The position numbers and the translations under genes were made by a program. A stretch of DNA of 64,000 nt from JAJCYK01 sp965224285. GTDB taxonomy: Bacteria; Bacteroidota; Bacteroidia; Cytophagales; Cyclobacteriaceae. The notes below the pieces were generated by a model. It was given only the letters and a program-made list of their open reading frames with translations, had not been told where the DNA came from and ran no database searches. Location: assembly GCA_965224285.1 (NCBI GenBank), contig OZ245043.1:868001-932000 (forward strand). The letters run 5' to 3'. Below are positions 33,248 through 41,600 of this stretch, in pieces. Each line of letters starts with the position of its first letter. Position 1 is the first letter of the stretch.

Positions 33248-34642
33248 TCACAGTTGTTTCCGAGTTCTTAAATGAAATGATTTTACCCGGGTAACCTGGT
33301 AATAGCCTAAACCTGAAAGCGAAATTCCCCTGCCGGTGTTTTTTACTCCGGTCCAAGCCAGTGCCGGATCCAAATAATCGCAGCGGTTCATAAACAAAGT
33401 TCCGGTGTCAATTCGGTTTCCTATTTCACGGGCAGCCTTTTCATCTTCAGTCCAAATCGATGCGGTAAGTCCATATTGAGAGTCGTTCATCAGGTTAATC
33501 GCCTCAAAATCATCGCTCACTTTCATCACACCTACCACAGGCCCGAAACTCTCTTCTGTCATTACGTCCATGCTGTGATCAACTTTGGTTAAAACTTGTG
33601 GGGCTAAATATGGGGTACCCTTTTTAGAAGCTTTATACAATGATTCATCGATTAGCGCTTTTGCTCCTTGATCTACAGCCTGCTTAATTTGTTGGCGTAC
33701 ATAATCCGCGGCACTTGCCTTTACCATAGGGCCAATAGTAGTGTCAGGGTCTAACGGATTCCCTAAAACATGTTTTTTCGTCTGTTCTACAAATCCCTCT
33801 ATAAAATCATCATACCGGCTCTCATGAACATAAATTCGCTCAATTCCACAGCAGGATTGACCGCTGTTGAAGAATGACCCGTCCACGAGGTTAATAATGG
33901 CAAAGTCCAGGTTGGCATCTGCTCTTACGTACGCGGGGTCTTTTCCCCCCAACTCCAACCCGCAGGTAGCGAATTTTTCCGACAATGACTTTTGAACTGC
34001 GATTCCTCCCTCCACTGAACCGGTAAAAAAAACTCCGTCAATTGACCGGTCGGCAATCAATAACGCAGCATTCTCATGATTTAGGTGCAGTATTTGAAAA
34101 ACTCCGTATGGCAGGTTTGCGGACTTGGCCGCTTCCAGATAGCGCTCTGCAACCAACGGCGTTTGAAGGGAGTGTTTTAATATTACCGTGTTGCCTGCTA
34201 CCAGGGCCGGTATGATGGCATTGACAGAAGTAAGGTATGGATAGTTCCACGGACTCAAAACCGCCACGGTTCCCAGTGGTACATACTCTATCCATCTTTC
34301 AAATCCGCTTTTCTTTTCAGGTTTGTAGGGCCTAAGAAACTCCTCAGCAATACTCATCATATAGCGGGCCCGCTCTACAAATCCGTTTATTTCTCCTGGT
34401 GATTGACTAAGCGGTCTGCCCATTTGCCAGGTAATCTCTTCTGAAATTGCTTCTTTTTCGTTGTCAACGGAATCCACAAAATCCGAGACATACTTTATCC
34501 TTTCGTTCAACGAGAGTTTCGACCATTCTACAAAAGCAGTATCGGCTACCGATATGGCAGTTTTTAAATCAGAGAAACTGTGCTGTTCACCAGAGTAGTA
34601 AACCGAATTGTCAATAGGTGATATGGTCTTTATTTTAGTCAT
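33248..34642 (-). CDS. NAD(P)-dependent aldehyde dehydrogenase
   Basis: A 464-residue ALDH superfamily member. The substrate and cofactor residues are intact: Asn in VLSPWNYPY, GFFTG-type Rossmann contact VFFTGSVEGG, general base Glu230 in LELGGKDPAY, and catalytic Cys264 in FFNSGQSCCG; TEESFGPVVGV closes the active site. It starts 9 bp after the remnant of a glutamine-synthetase-like gene. In the proposed gamma-glutamyl pathway it would oxidise the gamma-glutamyl amino-aldehyde (PuuC-like step). Confidence 0.93.
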   Translation of the reverse strand: MTKIKTISPIDNSVYYSGEQHSFSDLKTAISVADTAFVEWSKLSLNERIKYVSDFVDSVDNEKEAISEEITWQMGRPLSQSPGEINGFVERARYMMSIAEEFLRPYKPEKKSGFERWIEYVPLGTVAVLSPWNYPYLTSVNAIIPALVAGNTVILKHSLQTPLVAERYLEAAKSANLPYGVFQILHLNHENAALLIADRSIDGVFFTGSVEGGIAVQKSLSEKFATCGLELGGKDPAYVRADANLDFAIINLVDGSFFNSGQSCCGIERIYVHESRYDDFIEGFVEQTKKHVLGNPLDPDTTIGPMVKASAADYVRQQIKQAVDQGAKALIDESLYKASKKGTPYLAPQVLTKVDHSMDVMTEESFGPVVGVMKVSDDFEAINLMNDSQYGLTASIWTEDEKAAREIGNRIDTGTLFMNRCDYLDPALAWTGVKNTGRGISLSGLGYYQVTRVKSFHLRTRKQL

Positions 34643-34651
34643 TCGGTACTC

Positions 34652-35051
34652 TCAAATAATCTCAAAATATCGATTCAACTGCCCATCAGTTATTGCTTTA
34701 CGCTGTTGGTGGCCTTCCCATTCCCGGGCCACCTTGAATGTTTTCAAGCGAAAACAACATCGATTGGTTATCCTCGGTTGGAAACATCCTGCCGCTGCTT
34801 GAATCTATGTGGGCCCATACATCAGGAAAAGCGGTGTGCCACCCGGTAAAAGAATCATTACTGTATAGGGAATCGCTGGTATTCCACCCAAATGTGACAT
34901 CACAAACGCCAAATCCATTCTCTAATGCTGAGTCAAATTTTTTCTTTTGCACATACTTGCCACGCAAGACACCGTCATAATCTGTAACTACCCGCTTGAT
35001 ATTCTGTATCCTTTTTTCTTCGATAAACTTCCTGCTGCTCTGAAAATCCAT
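34652..35051 (-). pseudogene. Glutamine-synthetase-like gene with a large internal deletion
   Basis: From ATG 35051 the first about 105 codons read as the N-terminal domain of a GlnA/PuuA-like ligase: IKRVVTDYDGVLRGKYVQKK, FDSALENGFGVCDVTFGW and GRMFPTEDNQSMLFSLENIQ. At about 34725 the frame passes directly into a C-terminal end in another frame, AREWEGHQQRKAITDGQLNR then YFEII and TGA (34654-34652), the usual last 25 residues of the family. The whole catalytic ATP-grasp-like barrel (some 300 residues) is missing and the junction is out of frame. The truncated frame stops after 117 codons. It is the first gene of the operon, so the pathway lacks its own ligase unless another copy exists elsewhere. 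Confidence 0.85.
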
Positions 35052-35270
35052 AGTAATGACGTCGACTAAAGGTCAGGAAGACATCCGCTCCGGACCAAAT
35101 TAACTCACTAAATCATGATATGGCCTGTGTATAATTCGTCTTCGGTAACAAACCATTGCCTGAATTCTAATGAAATAAGGGCTTCAGTTCTTAATATTAA
35201 CCACCATCTTTGTAGACTCTAGGATGGAAACCATGACTAATATTGCATATAATTTTCATTTTTACTAGAC

Positions 35271-35290
35271 TATGAAAAAAAATTTTCATA
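35271..35290. promoter_or_regulatory. Candidate RpiR operator in the divergent promoter
   Basis: TATGAAAA (35271-35278), AAAA, TTTTCATA (35283-35290): a perfect 8-bp inverted repeat ending 12 bp before the RpiR start. A further half-site (ATTTTCAT, 35252-35259) lies next to it. RpiR/MurR regulators commonly bind TGAAA-TTTCA type palindromes. Its position between the regulator and the glutamine-synthetase-like operon suits control of both. Confidence 0.5.
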
Positions 35291-35302
35291 AATATATTCA
35301 GT

Positions 35303-36169
35303 GTGAAAATCAACTCTACCATGTCTTGTTTTGAAAAAATCAGTAAACTGCTGACCTCAGGAACCAAATCTGAAAAGAAGATAGCTGGTTATTTCTTATC
35401 TGATTTTCCTTTTTCAGCAGTGGGTAATCTTTCCGATATATCCAAAAGTGTACAAGTTTCGAAGCCTACCATCCAGCGTATGGTTTTGAGGATGGGATAT
35501 TCAGGATTTCCTGAGTTTCGTAAAAGCGTGATGGCAGAATTGACCAATGAGCAAAAAGCCAGTCCTTTGGCCAGAATGAGTAATACCATACACGGTGATG
35601 GCGAGAATAAAACTTATTTGCAAACCATACAAAACATTCAGGCTACCTTCGCTAATCTAAAACCTGATGTCCTTGACCGGGCCGCAACACTTCTAGCCGA
35701 TACGGATTATCGACTTAATTGCATTGGTGGTCGATTCACTGGCACCCTGGCTACCTTGTTTGCACGGCATCTTAAAACCATCCGACCACGGGTTTATGAG
35801 TTAGTTTCATATGCCGAGGCACTAGCTGATATCTACATTAATGCCGACAAAGATAGTTTGTTATTTATCACAGACATAAGGCGTTATGATGTGCCATTAT
35901 TCGAGCTGTGTAGGGCTTCCAAAAAGAAAAGAGCCAAAATTATCCTGGTAACCGACATCTGGGGTTCCCCATCCAAGACGTTTGCGGATATCGTGATACC
36001 CGTGCATACGACTTCTCCTTCAGGATGGGACTCCAATGCTTCACTAATGGTAGTACTGGAAGAGATCATGGCGCTGACTACTAAAAAACTAGGAAGGAAA
36101 GGACGCAGCCAGCTTAAAAGCCGGGAGAACTTTAGCAAGCGCATATCCGGTTCTAATGGACTGCACTAA
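35303..36169 (+). CDS. RpiR/MurR-family regulator with SIS domain
   Basis: A 288-residue regulator starting at GTG 35303 or, six codons later, ATG 35321. The N-terminal RpiR helix-turn-helix (about 7-83) contains LTSGTKSEKKIAGYFLSDF, SDISKSVQVSKPTIQRMVLR and GYSGFPEFRKSV. The C-terminal SIS domain (about 120-260) reads YRLNCIGGRFTGTLATLFAR, DSLLFITDIRRYD and AKIILVTDIWGSP, though the usual phosphosugar-binding Ser/Thr cluster is weak (DIRRYD in place of SxSGxT), so the effector may not be a sugar phosphate. It is divergent from the glutamine-synthetase-like operon and probably controls it. Confidence 0.9.
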   Translation: MKINSTMSCFEKISKLLTSGTKSEKKIAGYFLSDFPFSAVGNLSDISKSVQVSKPTIQRMVLRMGYSGFPEFRKSVMAELTNEQKASPLARMSNTIHGDGENKTYLQTIQNIQATFANLKPDVLDRAATLLADTDYRLNCIGGRFTGTLATLFARHLKTIRPRVYELVSYAEALADIYINADKDSLLFITDIRRYDVPLFELCRASKKKRAKIILVTDIWGSPSKTFADIVIPVHTTSPSGWDSNASLMVVLEEIMALTTKKLGRKGRSQLKSRENFSKRISGSNGLH

Positions 36170-36624
36170 GAGGATTGCTAATTTAGTATCTCGTAAAAGA
36201 AGTAAAGCAACTTGAGCATCCTAAGTAGGTTTCCCTTTGAGAAAATAAACGAATCTAGCTACGACTTCTTTATAAGTGAAGGTACCATTATTCTCCTACC
36301 AAACCAATGGTAGAAAGAGCATTTTCTCTTCTTTGTGGCTAAGCTATGGATATGAAATGACCTTCGTTAAATATAACAGCCTTAATATTTGGGTGCTGTA
36401 AAAATGGATAATCAAGTATTGCCGCCTTTATGCCTACTACAACGACAAATATCGGCCTTTAACTATATAATCGCTATTAAACTTAGCGCCCGGTCCGTTT
36501 TGGTGATCATAGATGGATGCCAAGGCTCTAATTACCGTACATATCATGATTACATTACATATATCATTTCCTAAACACCGTTAGATAAATAACTGTAAAT
36601 TCTACCCCAATGAGTATCATCTGA
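36170..36624. other. Intergenic stretch with a weak hairpin and no gene
   Basis: 455 bp after the RpiR gene. TACCATT (36283-36289) and AATGGTA (36306-36312) form a 7-bp inverted repeat followed by a pyrimidine-rich run, possibly the terminator of the RpiR transcript. No coding sequence is supported; the 61-codon plus-strand frame at 36389 has no recognisable features. Confidence 0.45.
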
Positions 36625-37518
36625 ATGAACGTTTCAGCAAAACTAATAGTGGAAAATTTGACATGTTGGGAATCCAAGGTAGATATTGAGCCGCTCCAGG
36701 GAGGGATGACCAATACTAATTTCAAGGTTCGACATATGGGTGAAGATTATGTGGTTCGTATTGGGACAGATATACCGGAACACGGAGTGATGCGTTTCAA
36801 CGAAAATGCTGCAAGCGAGGCAGCCTTTAAAGCCGGTATATCACCTGAGGTTATACACCATGAACCAGGAGCTTTAGTGATTAGATATATCCAAGGTGAG
36901 ACATTAAATGCCAATGATGTCTGTGAAAAGGACACCCTTACAGACATAGTTCAACTATTAAAAACTTGCCATACCGAAATCCCAAGGCATTTGAGATCGC
37001 CTGTCCTTACCTTCTGGGTATTCCAGGTTAACCGTTTCTATCTGACTACTCTTAAAGAAATTGCTAAAAATAATAAGGAGCTTGATGAGTCTGAACTGCT
37101 TCGGCTCATAGAAATCAATCATCAGTTAGAAAGTGATGTAGGAAAAGTAAACATTGTTTTTTGTCACAATGACTTGCTCGCCTCAAATATGATAAGAACC
37201 GGGAAACGACTATGGCTTATCGATTGGGATTATGCCGGATTTAATAGCCCATTATTTGATTTAAGTAATCTGGCTTCCAACAATGGTCTATCCATTTACC
37301 AGGAAGAGGAAATGCTCTCCGGGTACTTTGATTGTAAGGTGGATGAAAAATTATGGAGAAGTTATATAGCTATGAAGTGTGCTTCCATATTGCGGGAAAC
37401 ACTATGGGGTAGGGTTTCCGAATTATACTCAAAAATCGAATTTGATTTTGGAGCTTACGCAAAAACAAATTTAGCCATTTTCAATCAGACCTATCAACAA
37501 TTTTTGGAACTGGACTGA
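36625..37518 (+). CDS. Choline/ethanolamine kinase-like phosphotransferase
   Basis: A 297-residue protein-kinase-fold enzyme. A glycine-rich start LQGGMTNTNFKV, lysine-equivalent strand EDYVVRIG, the catalytic loop FCHNDLLASNMI (His181, Asp183, Asn188) and the metal-binding LIDWDYAGFNSPLFDLSN (Asp200) match choline/ethanolamine kinases more closely than aminoglycoside phosphotransferases. It would phosphorylate a small amino alcohol in the cytoplasm with ATP. Its position between the amino-alcohol operon and the aminophosphonate genes supports such a substrate, but thiamine or another alcohol cannot be excluded. Confidence 0.85.
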   Translation: MNVSAKLIVENLTCWESKVDIEPLQGGMTNTNFKVRHMGEDYVVRIGTDIPEHGVMRFNENAASEAAFKAGISPEVIHHEPGALVIRYIQGETLNANDVCEKDTLTDIVQLLKTCHTEIPRHLRSPVLTFWVFQVNRFYLTTLKEIAKNNKELDESELLRLIEINHQLESDVGKVNIVFCHNDLLASNMIRTGKRLWLIDWDYAGFNSPLFDLSNLASNNGLSIYQEEEMLSGYFDCKVDEKLWRSYIAMKCASILRETLWGRVSELYSKIEFDFGAYAKTNLAIFNQTYQQFLELD

Positions 37519-37541
37519 TTGGTTGGTGCTCTTAGCAGGTT

Positions 37542-38420
37542 CTAAAGTGGTACCTCTTGCCATACTCCATTTACCAGGGTTTGTTGAAACCGATAGCCAA
37601 TTGATTTTAACTGCTCAGTGGCAAAATCAAAACCTGCGGTTATTTCTTTGGGGTGATGAGCATCAGAACTTACTGCGACTTGAATATCACGCTGGTACAT
37701 CTCTTCTAGTATCCATGCTGAGGGATATGTGTCTGAAACGAGGTTCTTATACAACCCACGAGTGTTGACTTCTACTATTACCTCATTTTGTTTTATGACT
37801 TCCAGCGTTTGCAAAATTTCATCCACATACCAAGAAGCTGATTCAGAAAACAACGCGTTTGGTTGGTTGTGTTTCTTAACCTTGTCCAAATGACCAACAA
37901 TATCCGGGCAGCTTTCTTCAATCATATTTCTGGTCAATTGAAAATATCTTTTAACGGCTATTGAGTAGTCTCCCTGAAAACAATCGATTACACCTTTTTG
38001 AAAGACCGTTAAGGGGCCATCTGCCTCGAAAAGTGGGCAGTCATCTATTGGTTTTATAAAGTGTATGGATCCAATTACATAGTCGAGATTATAAATGGAC
38101 TTCAGCTTTTTGGGGAAAACCAGATCCGGAACATAGTCGGCCTCTAAACCACAATAGATCTCAATTTGTCCCTTGGATTTAGTTTTTATGCCGTTGATAA
38201 CCGAGAGGTAGTTGGATAAGTTTCCTTCTTTCATGTTCCAAGGACTGTAAAACGGTACCGGAGCATGGGAAGAATATCCGTAGGATTTTAATCCTGTGCG
38301 AATTGCTGCCTTCATATAGTCCTCTGCATGATGCGTACCATCACAGAAGTTAGTATGGCTATGTAAATTGTAAAGCATCGGTGCTGGCTTTAATGTATTA
38401 TGGCACCCTATTGAGACCAA
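37542..38420 (-). CDS. PHP-domain phosphatase (histidinol-phosphatase type)
   Basis: A 292-residue PHP-fold metal hydrolase. Motif I NLHSHTNFCDGTHHAED, a central YVIGSIHFIKP, DIVGHLDKVKKHN and the C-terminal AVSSDAHHPKEI provide the His/Asp/Glu ligands of a trinuclear metal site. It resembles HisK-type histidinol phosphatases, but no histidine-biosynthesis gene is nearby. PHP proteins also hydrolyse other phosphoesters, including phosphonate-pathway intermediates, so a housekeeping role in phosphoester metabolism of this locus is possible. It is convergent with the kinase gene, 23 bp apart. Confidence 0.85.
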   Translation of the reverse strand: MVSIGCHNTLKPAPMLYNLHSHTNFCDGTHHAEDYMKAAIRTGLKSYGYSSHAPVPFYSPWNMKEGNLSNYLSVINGIKTKSKGQIEIYCGLEADYVPDLVFPKKLKSIYNLDYVIGSIHFIKPIDDCPLFEADGPLTVFQKGVIDCFQGDYSIAVKRYFQLTRNMIEESCPDIVGHLDKVKKHNQPNALFSESASWYVDEILQTLEVIKQNEVIVEVNTRGLYKNLVSDTYPSAWILEEMYQRDIQVAVSSDAHHPKEITAGFDFATEQLKSIGYRFQQTLVNGVWQEVPL

Positions 38421-38450
38421 ATTGGTAGAAAATATTTAAGGTAATTATGA

Positions 38451-38492
38451 ATGGTTAAGGTTATCTCACATGGTTAAGGTTATCTCACATGG
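38451..38492. repeat. Perfect 19-bp tandem duplication upstream of the PHP gene
   Basis: ATGGTTAAGGTTATCTCAC occurs twice head to tail (38451-38469 and 38470-38488) and a third copy begins (ATGG, 38489-38492). It lies 30 bp upstream of the PHP gene start. It could be a duplicated regulator half-site or recent slippage. Confidence 0.85.
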
Positions 38493-38569
38493 ATCACGGC
38501 GTACCGTTGCAAACGTAATCGATATTATAATATTAGTCAACTAGTTTTATCTATAGTAAATTTATTCTC

Positions 38570-38577
38570 TAACTTTG
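38570..38577 (+). promoter_or_regulatory. Bacteroidota-type -7 box with a short leader frame
   Basis: TAACTTTG matches the TAnnTTTG -7 consensus of the Bacteroidota housekeeping sigma factor. It is followed 20 bp later by an eight-codon frame, ATG at 38598 encoding MATKKLKG and stop, and then by the phosphoesterase gene at 38707. The leader may be a relic of a lost gene start. Confidence 0.45.
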
Positions 38578-38706
38578 TACCGTAGTAATCAACACGTATG
38601 GCCACTAAAAAACTAAAAGGTTAATAGGTGCCCGGTACCTGTAGACACTGCCAATTGCAGTAGCATCAGCTTAAATGTAGCGCCAACCTTGAGCACTTTA
38701 TTAATT

Positions 38707-40299
38707 ATGAAAACACGACTTATTGTAATAACATTTTTATTAATAGCCTTTGTAGGACTTTCGCAAGAACAACCAGAAATCACAGTACAGCCATATTTAC
38801 AGAATGCCACCCCAAGTTCAATCATTATCAAATGGGAGACCTCCTTTGGTGAAGAAAGTATAGTTGAGTGGGGATTAACATCAAAACTTGGTAAGAAAAC
38901 AAAAGGTGACGCCTATGATGTTAATTTTAGCGACACTAGAATTCATGAAGTTAAAATTGAAGGGCTTAAGAGATTTACTGAATATTATTATAGAGTTGTA
39001 ACGGATAAAACAAAGTCTGATATTTTTCAGCTTAGAACCCCTCCTTTTGCAAAAGATAACCGGTCATTCAATTTAGTTGCAATGAGCGATATGCAATACG
39101 ACCATAATGAACCGGATAAGTTTCTTGAAATGGTCAACGATGGGGTGCTTGCTTATATGAAAAAGGAATACGACGGTAACTTACCTAATAATTTAGCCAT
39201 GGTGCTTATCCCTGGTGATTTGGTTGAAAACGGAACAAAATATCATCAGTGGAAAGATCATTTTTTTAGACCCGCTAAACAGCTCTTTGCAGAGGTCCCT
39301 GTATATCCAGTATTAGGTAACCATGAAAAGAATTCTGTGTTTTATTTTAAGTATTTCAGTTTGCCAGAAAATGGTACACCGGCCTACGCAGAACATTGGT
39401 GGTATAAAGATTATGGAAACACAAGAATAATTGGTCTAAACTCTAACGATGGTTATAGCAATAGTAAAGAGCAAGCCATATGGCTTCAAGTATTGTTAGA
39501 GGAGACTGCCAAAGATGAGACCATAGCTTTTGTTTTTGCACAATTGCATCATCCACATAAATCAGAATTATGGATACCTGGAGAAAGAGATTTCTCTGGA
39601 AAAGTGGTTAAGATGTTAGAACAGTTTTCAACTAAATCTGGAAAACCTAGTATTCACTTTTTCGGTCATACCCACGGGTATTCCAGAGGGCAGTCTAAAG
39701 ATCATAAACACTTATGGATTAACGTTGCTTCCGCAGGAGGAGCCATTGACAATTGGGGAGAATTTGAAGGAAGAGATTATGACGAGTTCACAGTAACCCA
39801 AGATGAGTATGGATTTGTAATGGTTGAAGTTGATGGAAGTGAAACCAACCCAAAATTTACTATAAAAAGAATAAGTAGAGGTAATCAAGAACTACCTAGA
39901 GATAATGAGGTAAGAGACAGTATCACAATTTATACAAAAGGAACCAGGCCAAAAACTCCTGTTTCCATTTCCCCAAGTAATCAGGAAGTCGGGATTATGG
40001 GTGCGATTTTAAAAGCAGATGCTTTTTCTAGTGACTTTAACGAAGCGCTTCACGCTGCATCTCATTGGCAAATAGCAACGTCTAAAGATTTTAAAAACCC
40101 AGTGTTTGAAAGTTGGAAACAACATGAAAACTGGTATTACCAAGAAAACAGGCAAAAGGAAGATAATCTTACCGATGAGTTGGTAACAAATAGATTAGCT
40201 CCAAACCAAACTCATTACTGGAGAGTTCGCTACAGAGATCAATATTTAAACTGGAGTAGTTGGTCAGAAATTAAATCATTCACAACTAAAAAACATTAG
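38707..40299 (+). CDS. Secreted purple-acid-phosphatase-like metallophosphoesterase
   Basis: 530 residues from ATG 38707 (MKTRLIVITFLLIAFVGLSQ, a signal peptide); a TTG 18 bp upstream is less likely. A fibronectin-type N-domain (about 25-115, ITVQPYLQNATPSSIIIKWE) precedes a calcineurin-like phosphoesterase domain with the full metal-ligand series: MSDMQYDHNEP, IPGDLVENG, LGNHEK, FAQLHHPHK and FFGHTHGYSRG. A second fibronectin-like domain forms the C-terminus. The gene is visibly more AT-rich than its neighbours and prefers A/T-ending codons, which suggests acquisition from a lower-GC bacteroidote such as a flavobacterium. It would release phosphate from extracellular phosphoesters. Confidence 0.9.
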   Translation: MKTRLIVITFLLIAFVGLSQEQPEITVQPYLQNATPSSIIIKWETSFGEESIVEWGLTSKLGKKTKGDAYDVNFSDTRIHEVKIEGLKRFTEYYYRVVTDKTKSDIFQLRTPPFAKDNRSFNLVAMSDMQYDHNEPDKFLEMVNDGVLAYMKKEYDGNLPNNLAMVLIPGDLVENGTKYHQWKDHFFRPAKQLFAEVPVYPVLGNHEKNSVFYFKYFSLPENGTPAYAEHWWYKDYGNTRIIGLNSNDGYSNSKEQAIWLQVLLEETAKDETIAFVFAQLHHPHKSELWIPGERDFSGKVVKMLEQFSTKSGKPSIHFFGHTHGYSRGQSKDHKHLWINVASAGGAIDNWGEFEGRDYDEFTVTQDEYGFVMVEVDGSETNPKFTIKRISRGNQELPRDNEVRDSITIYTKGTRPKTPVSISPSNQEVGIMGAILKADAFSSDFNEALHAASHWQIATSKDFKNPVFESWKQHENWYYQENRQKEDNLTDELVTNRLAPNQTHYWRVRYRDQYLNWSSWSEIKSFTTKKH

Positions 40300-40458
40300 G
40301 TAGAATCATTCCCTGCCCCTGCTCATTGGGTGTTCAAGGGGATACAGCTATCAAGCTTAAGTTAATAATTTATAATATTTATCAATTTATGGTGGTATAT
40401 TTTTCATATATGTAAATATATTCTAGCTTTACAAAACGCCTGTAAATAGAACTATTAA

Positions 40459-41586
40459 ATGGGATTGCCAATTATGAATTACCCTGAAATTCCTGATAAC
40501 CCATACATTTTGCTAACTCCGGGTCCCTTGAGCACCTCCCAAAAAGTAAAAGCTACCATGCTTCGTGATTGGTGCACCTGGGATGAGGATTATAATACAG
40601 GAGTGGTACAGCATATTAGAGCAGATTTGGTCACCCTGGCCTCAAGTACCGGTCATTATACTTCAGTACTCATGCAGGGCAGCGGCACTTTTAGTGTCGA
40701 AGCTACTATAGGTAGCGTCATTCCTCCTGACGGCAAGTTACTGGTTTTGGAAAATGGTGCTTATGGCAAAAGACTGACCCAGATCTCCAATCGTCTCAAT
40801 ATCAAAACCATCGTCCATGACTCCGGGGAGATCAGACGGCCCGATCTTGAACTTCTCAATACCACGCTAGAACAGGACCGGGATATCACCCATGTGGTTG
40901 TTGTACACTGTGAAACTACCACCGGCATGCTAAATCCCATCGATAAAATCGGAAAAGTGGTTAAATCGCATGGTCGGGTATATATAGTTGATGCAATGAG
41001 TAGCTTTGGCGGAATTCCCATTGATGTTGAAAGAACAGGCATCGACTATACTATAAGCAGCGCTAATAAGTGTATCCAGGGAGTTCCTGGGTTTGGGTTT
41101 GTTATTGCCAAAAGAAATGAATTGCAAAAAACAAAAGGCTTTGCCAGGTCCCTGTCTCTGGATCTATACGATCAATGGAAAACCATGGAGGATAACCACG
41201 GGAAATGGAGGTATACATCACCAACGCATACAGTAAGAGCATTTATGCAGGCACTACAGGAATTGAGGGATGAAGGTGGAATTGAAAAGCGCTATCATAG
41301 ATACCAACAAAACCACCGGATCCTGATAGAGGGGATGACATCGCTGGGGTTCAAATGCTTACTTAAAGATGAATTACAATCACCAATCATTACCTCATTT
41401 CTCAATCCTGAACATCCTGATTATGACTTTAGAAAATTTTATCAAGGCCTCAAAAAGAAAGGTTTTGTCATTTACCCTGGAAAAGTATCTGTTGCGGATA
41501 CCTTCCGAATTGGTAATATTGGGCATATTTTCCAGGAGGACATGCAAAAATTAATCGAATGTGTGAAAACAACCATATTCTGGTAG
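40459..41586 (+). CDS. phnW: 2-aminoethylphosphonate:pyruvate transaminase
   Basis: A 375-residue class V aminotransferase. PNPYILLTPGPLSTSQKVKA-type start (here DNPYILLTPGPLSTSQKVKA), WCTWDEDYN, LMQGSGTFSVEATIGS, the PLP aspartate in VYIVDAMSSFGGI (Asp178) and Schiff-base Lys204 in SSANKCIQGVPGFGFV are all diagnostic of PhnW. It converts 2-aminoethylphosphonate and pyruvate to phosphonoacetaldehyde and alanine in the cytoplasm. ATG 40474 (MNYPEIPDN) is an alternative start. It shares the direction of phnA and phnY with a divergently encoded XRE-cupin regulator between them. Confidence 0.93.
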   Translation: MGLPIMNYPEIPDNPYILLTPGPLSTSQKVKATMLRDWCTWDEDYNTGVVQHIRADLVTLASSTGHYTSVLMQGSGTFSVEATIGSVIPPDGKLLVLENGAYGKRLTQISNRLNIKTIVHDSGEIRRPDLELLNTTLEQDRDITHVVVVHCETTTGMLNPIDKIGKVVKSHGRVYIVDAMSSFGGIPIDVERTGIDYTISSANKCIQGVPGFGFVIAKRNELQKTKGFARSLSLDLYDQWKTMEDNHGKWRYTSPTHTVRAFMQALQELRDEGGIEKRYHRYQQNHRILIEGMTSLGFKCLLKDELQSPIITSFLNPEHPDYDFRKFYQGLKKKGFVIYPGKVSVADTFRIGNIGHIFQEDMQKLIECVKTTIFW

Positions 41587-41600
41587 TTAACTACATGGCT

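Noticed and set aside
33246..33356. Upstream extension of the Fe-alcohol dehydrogenase
   Set aside because: It would overlap the aldehyde dehydrogenase gene by 109 bp and adds a basic segment foreign to the family; ATG 33245 fits the family start.
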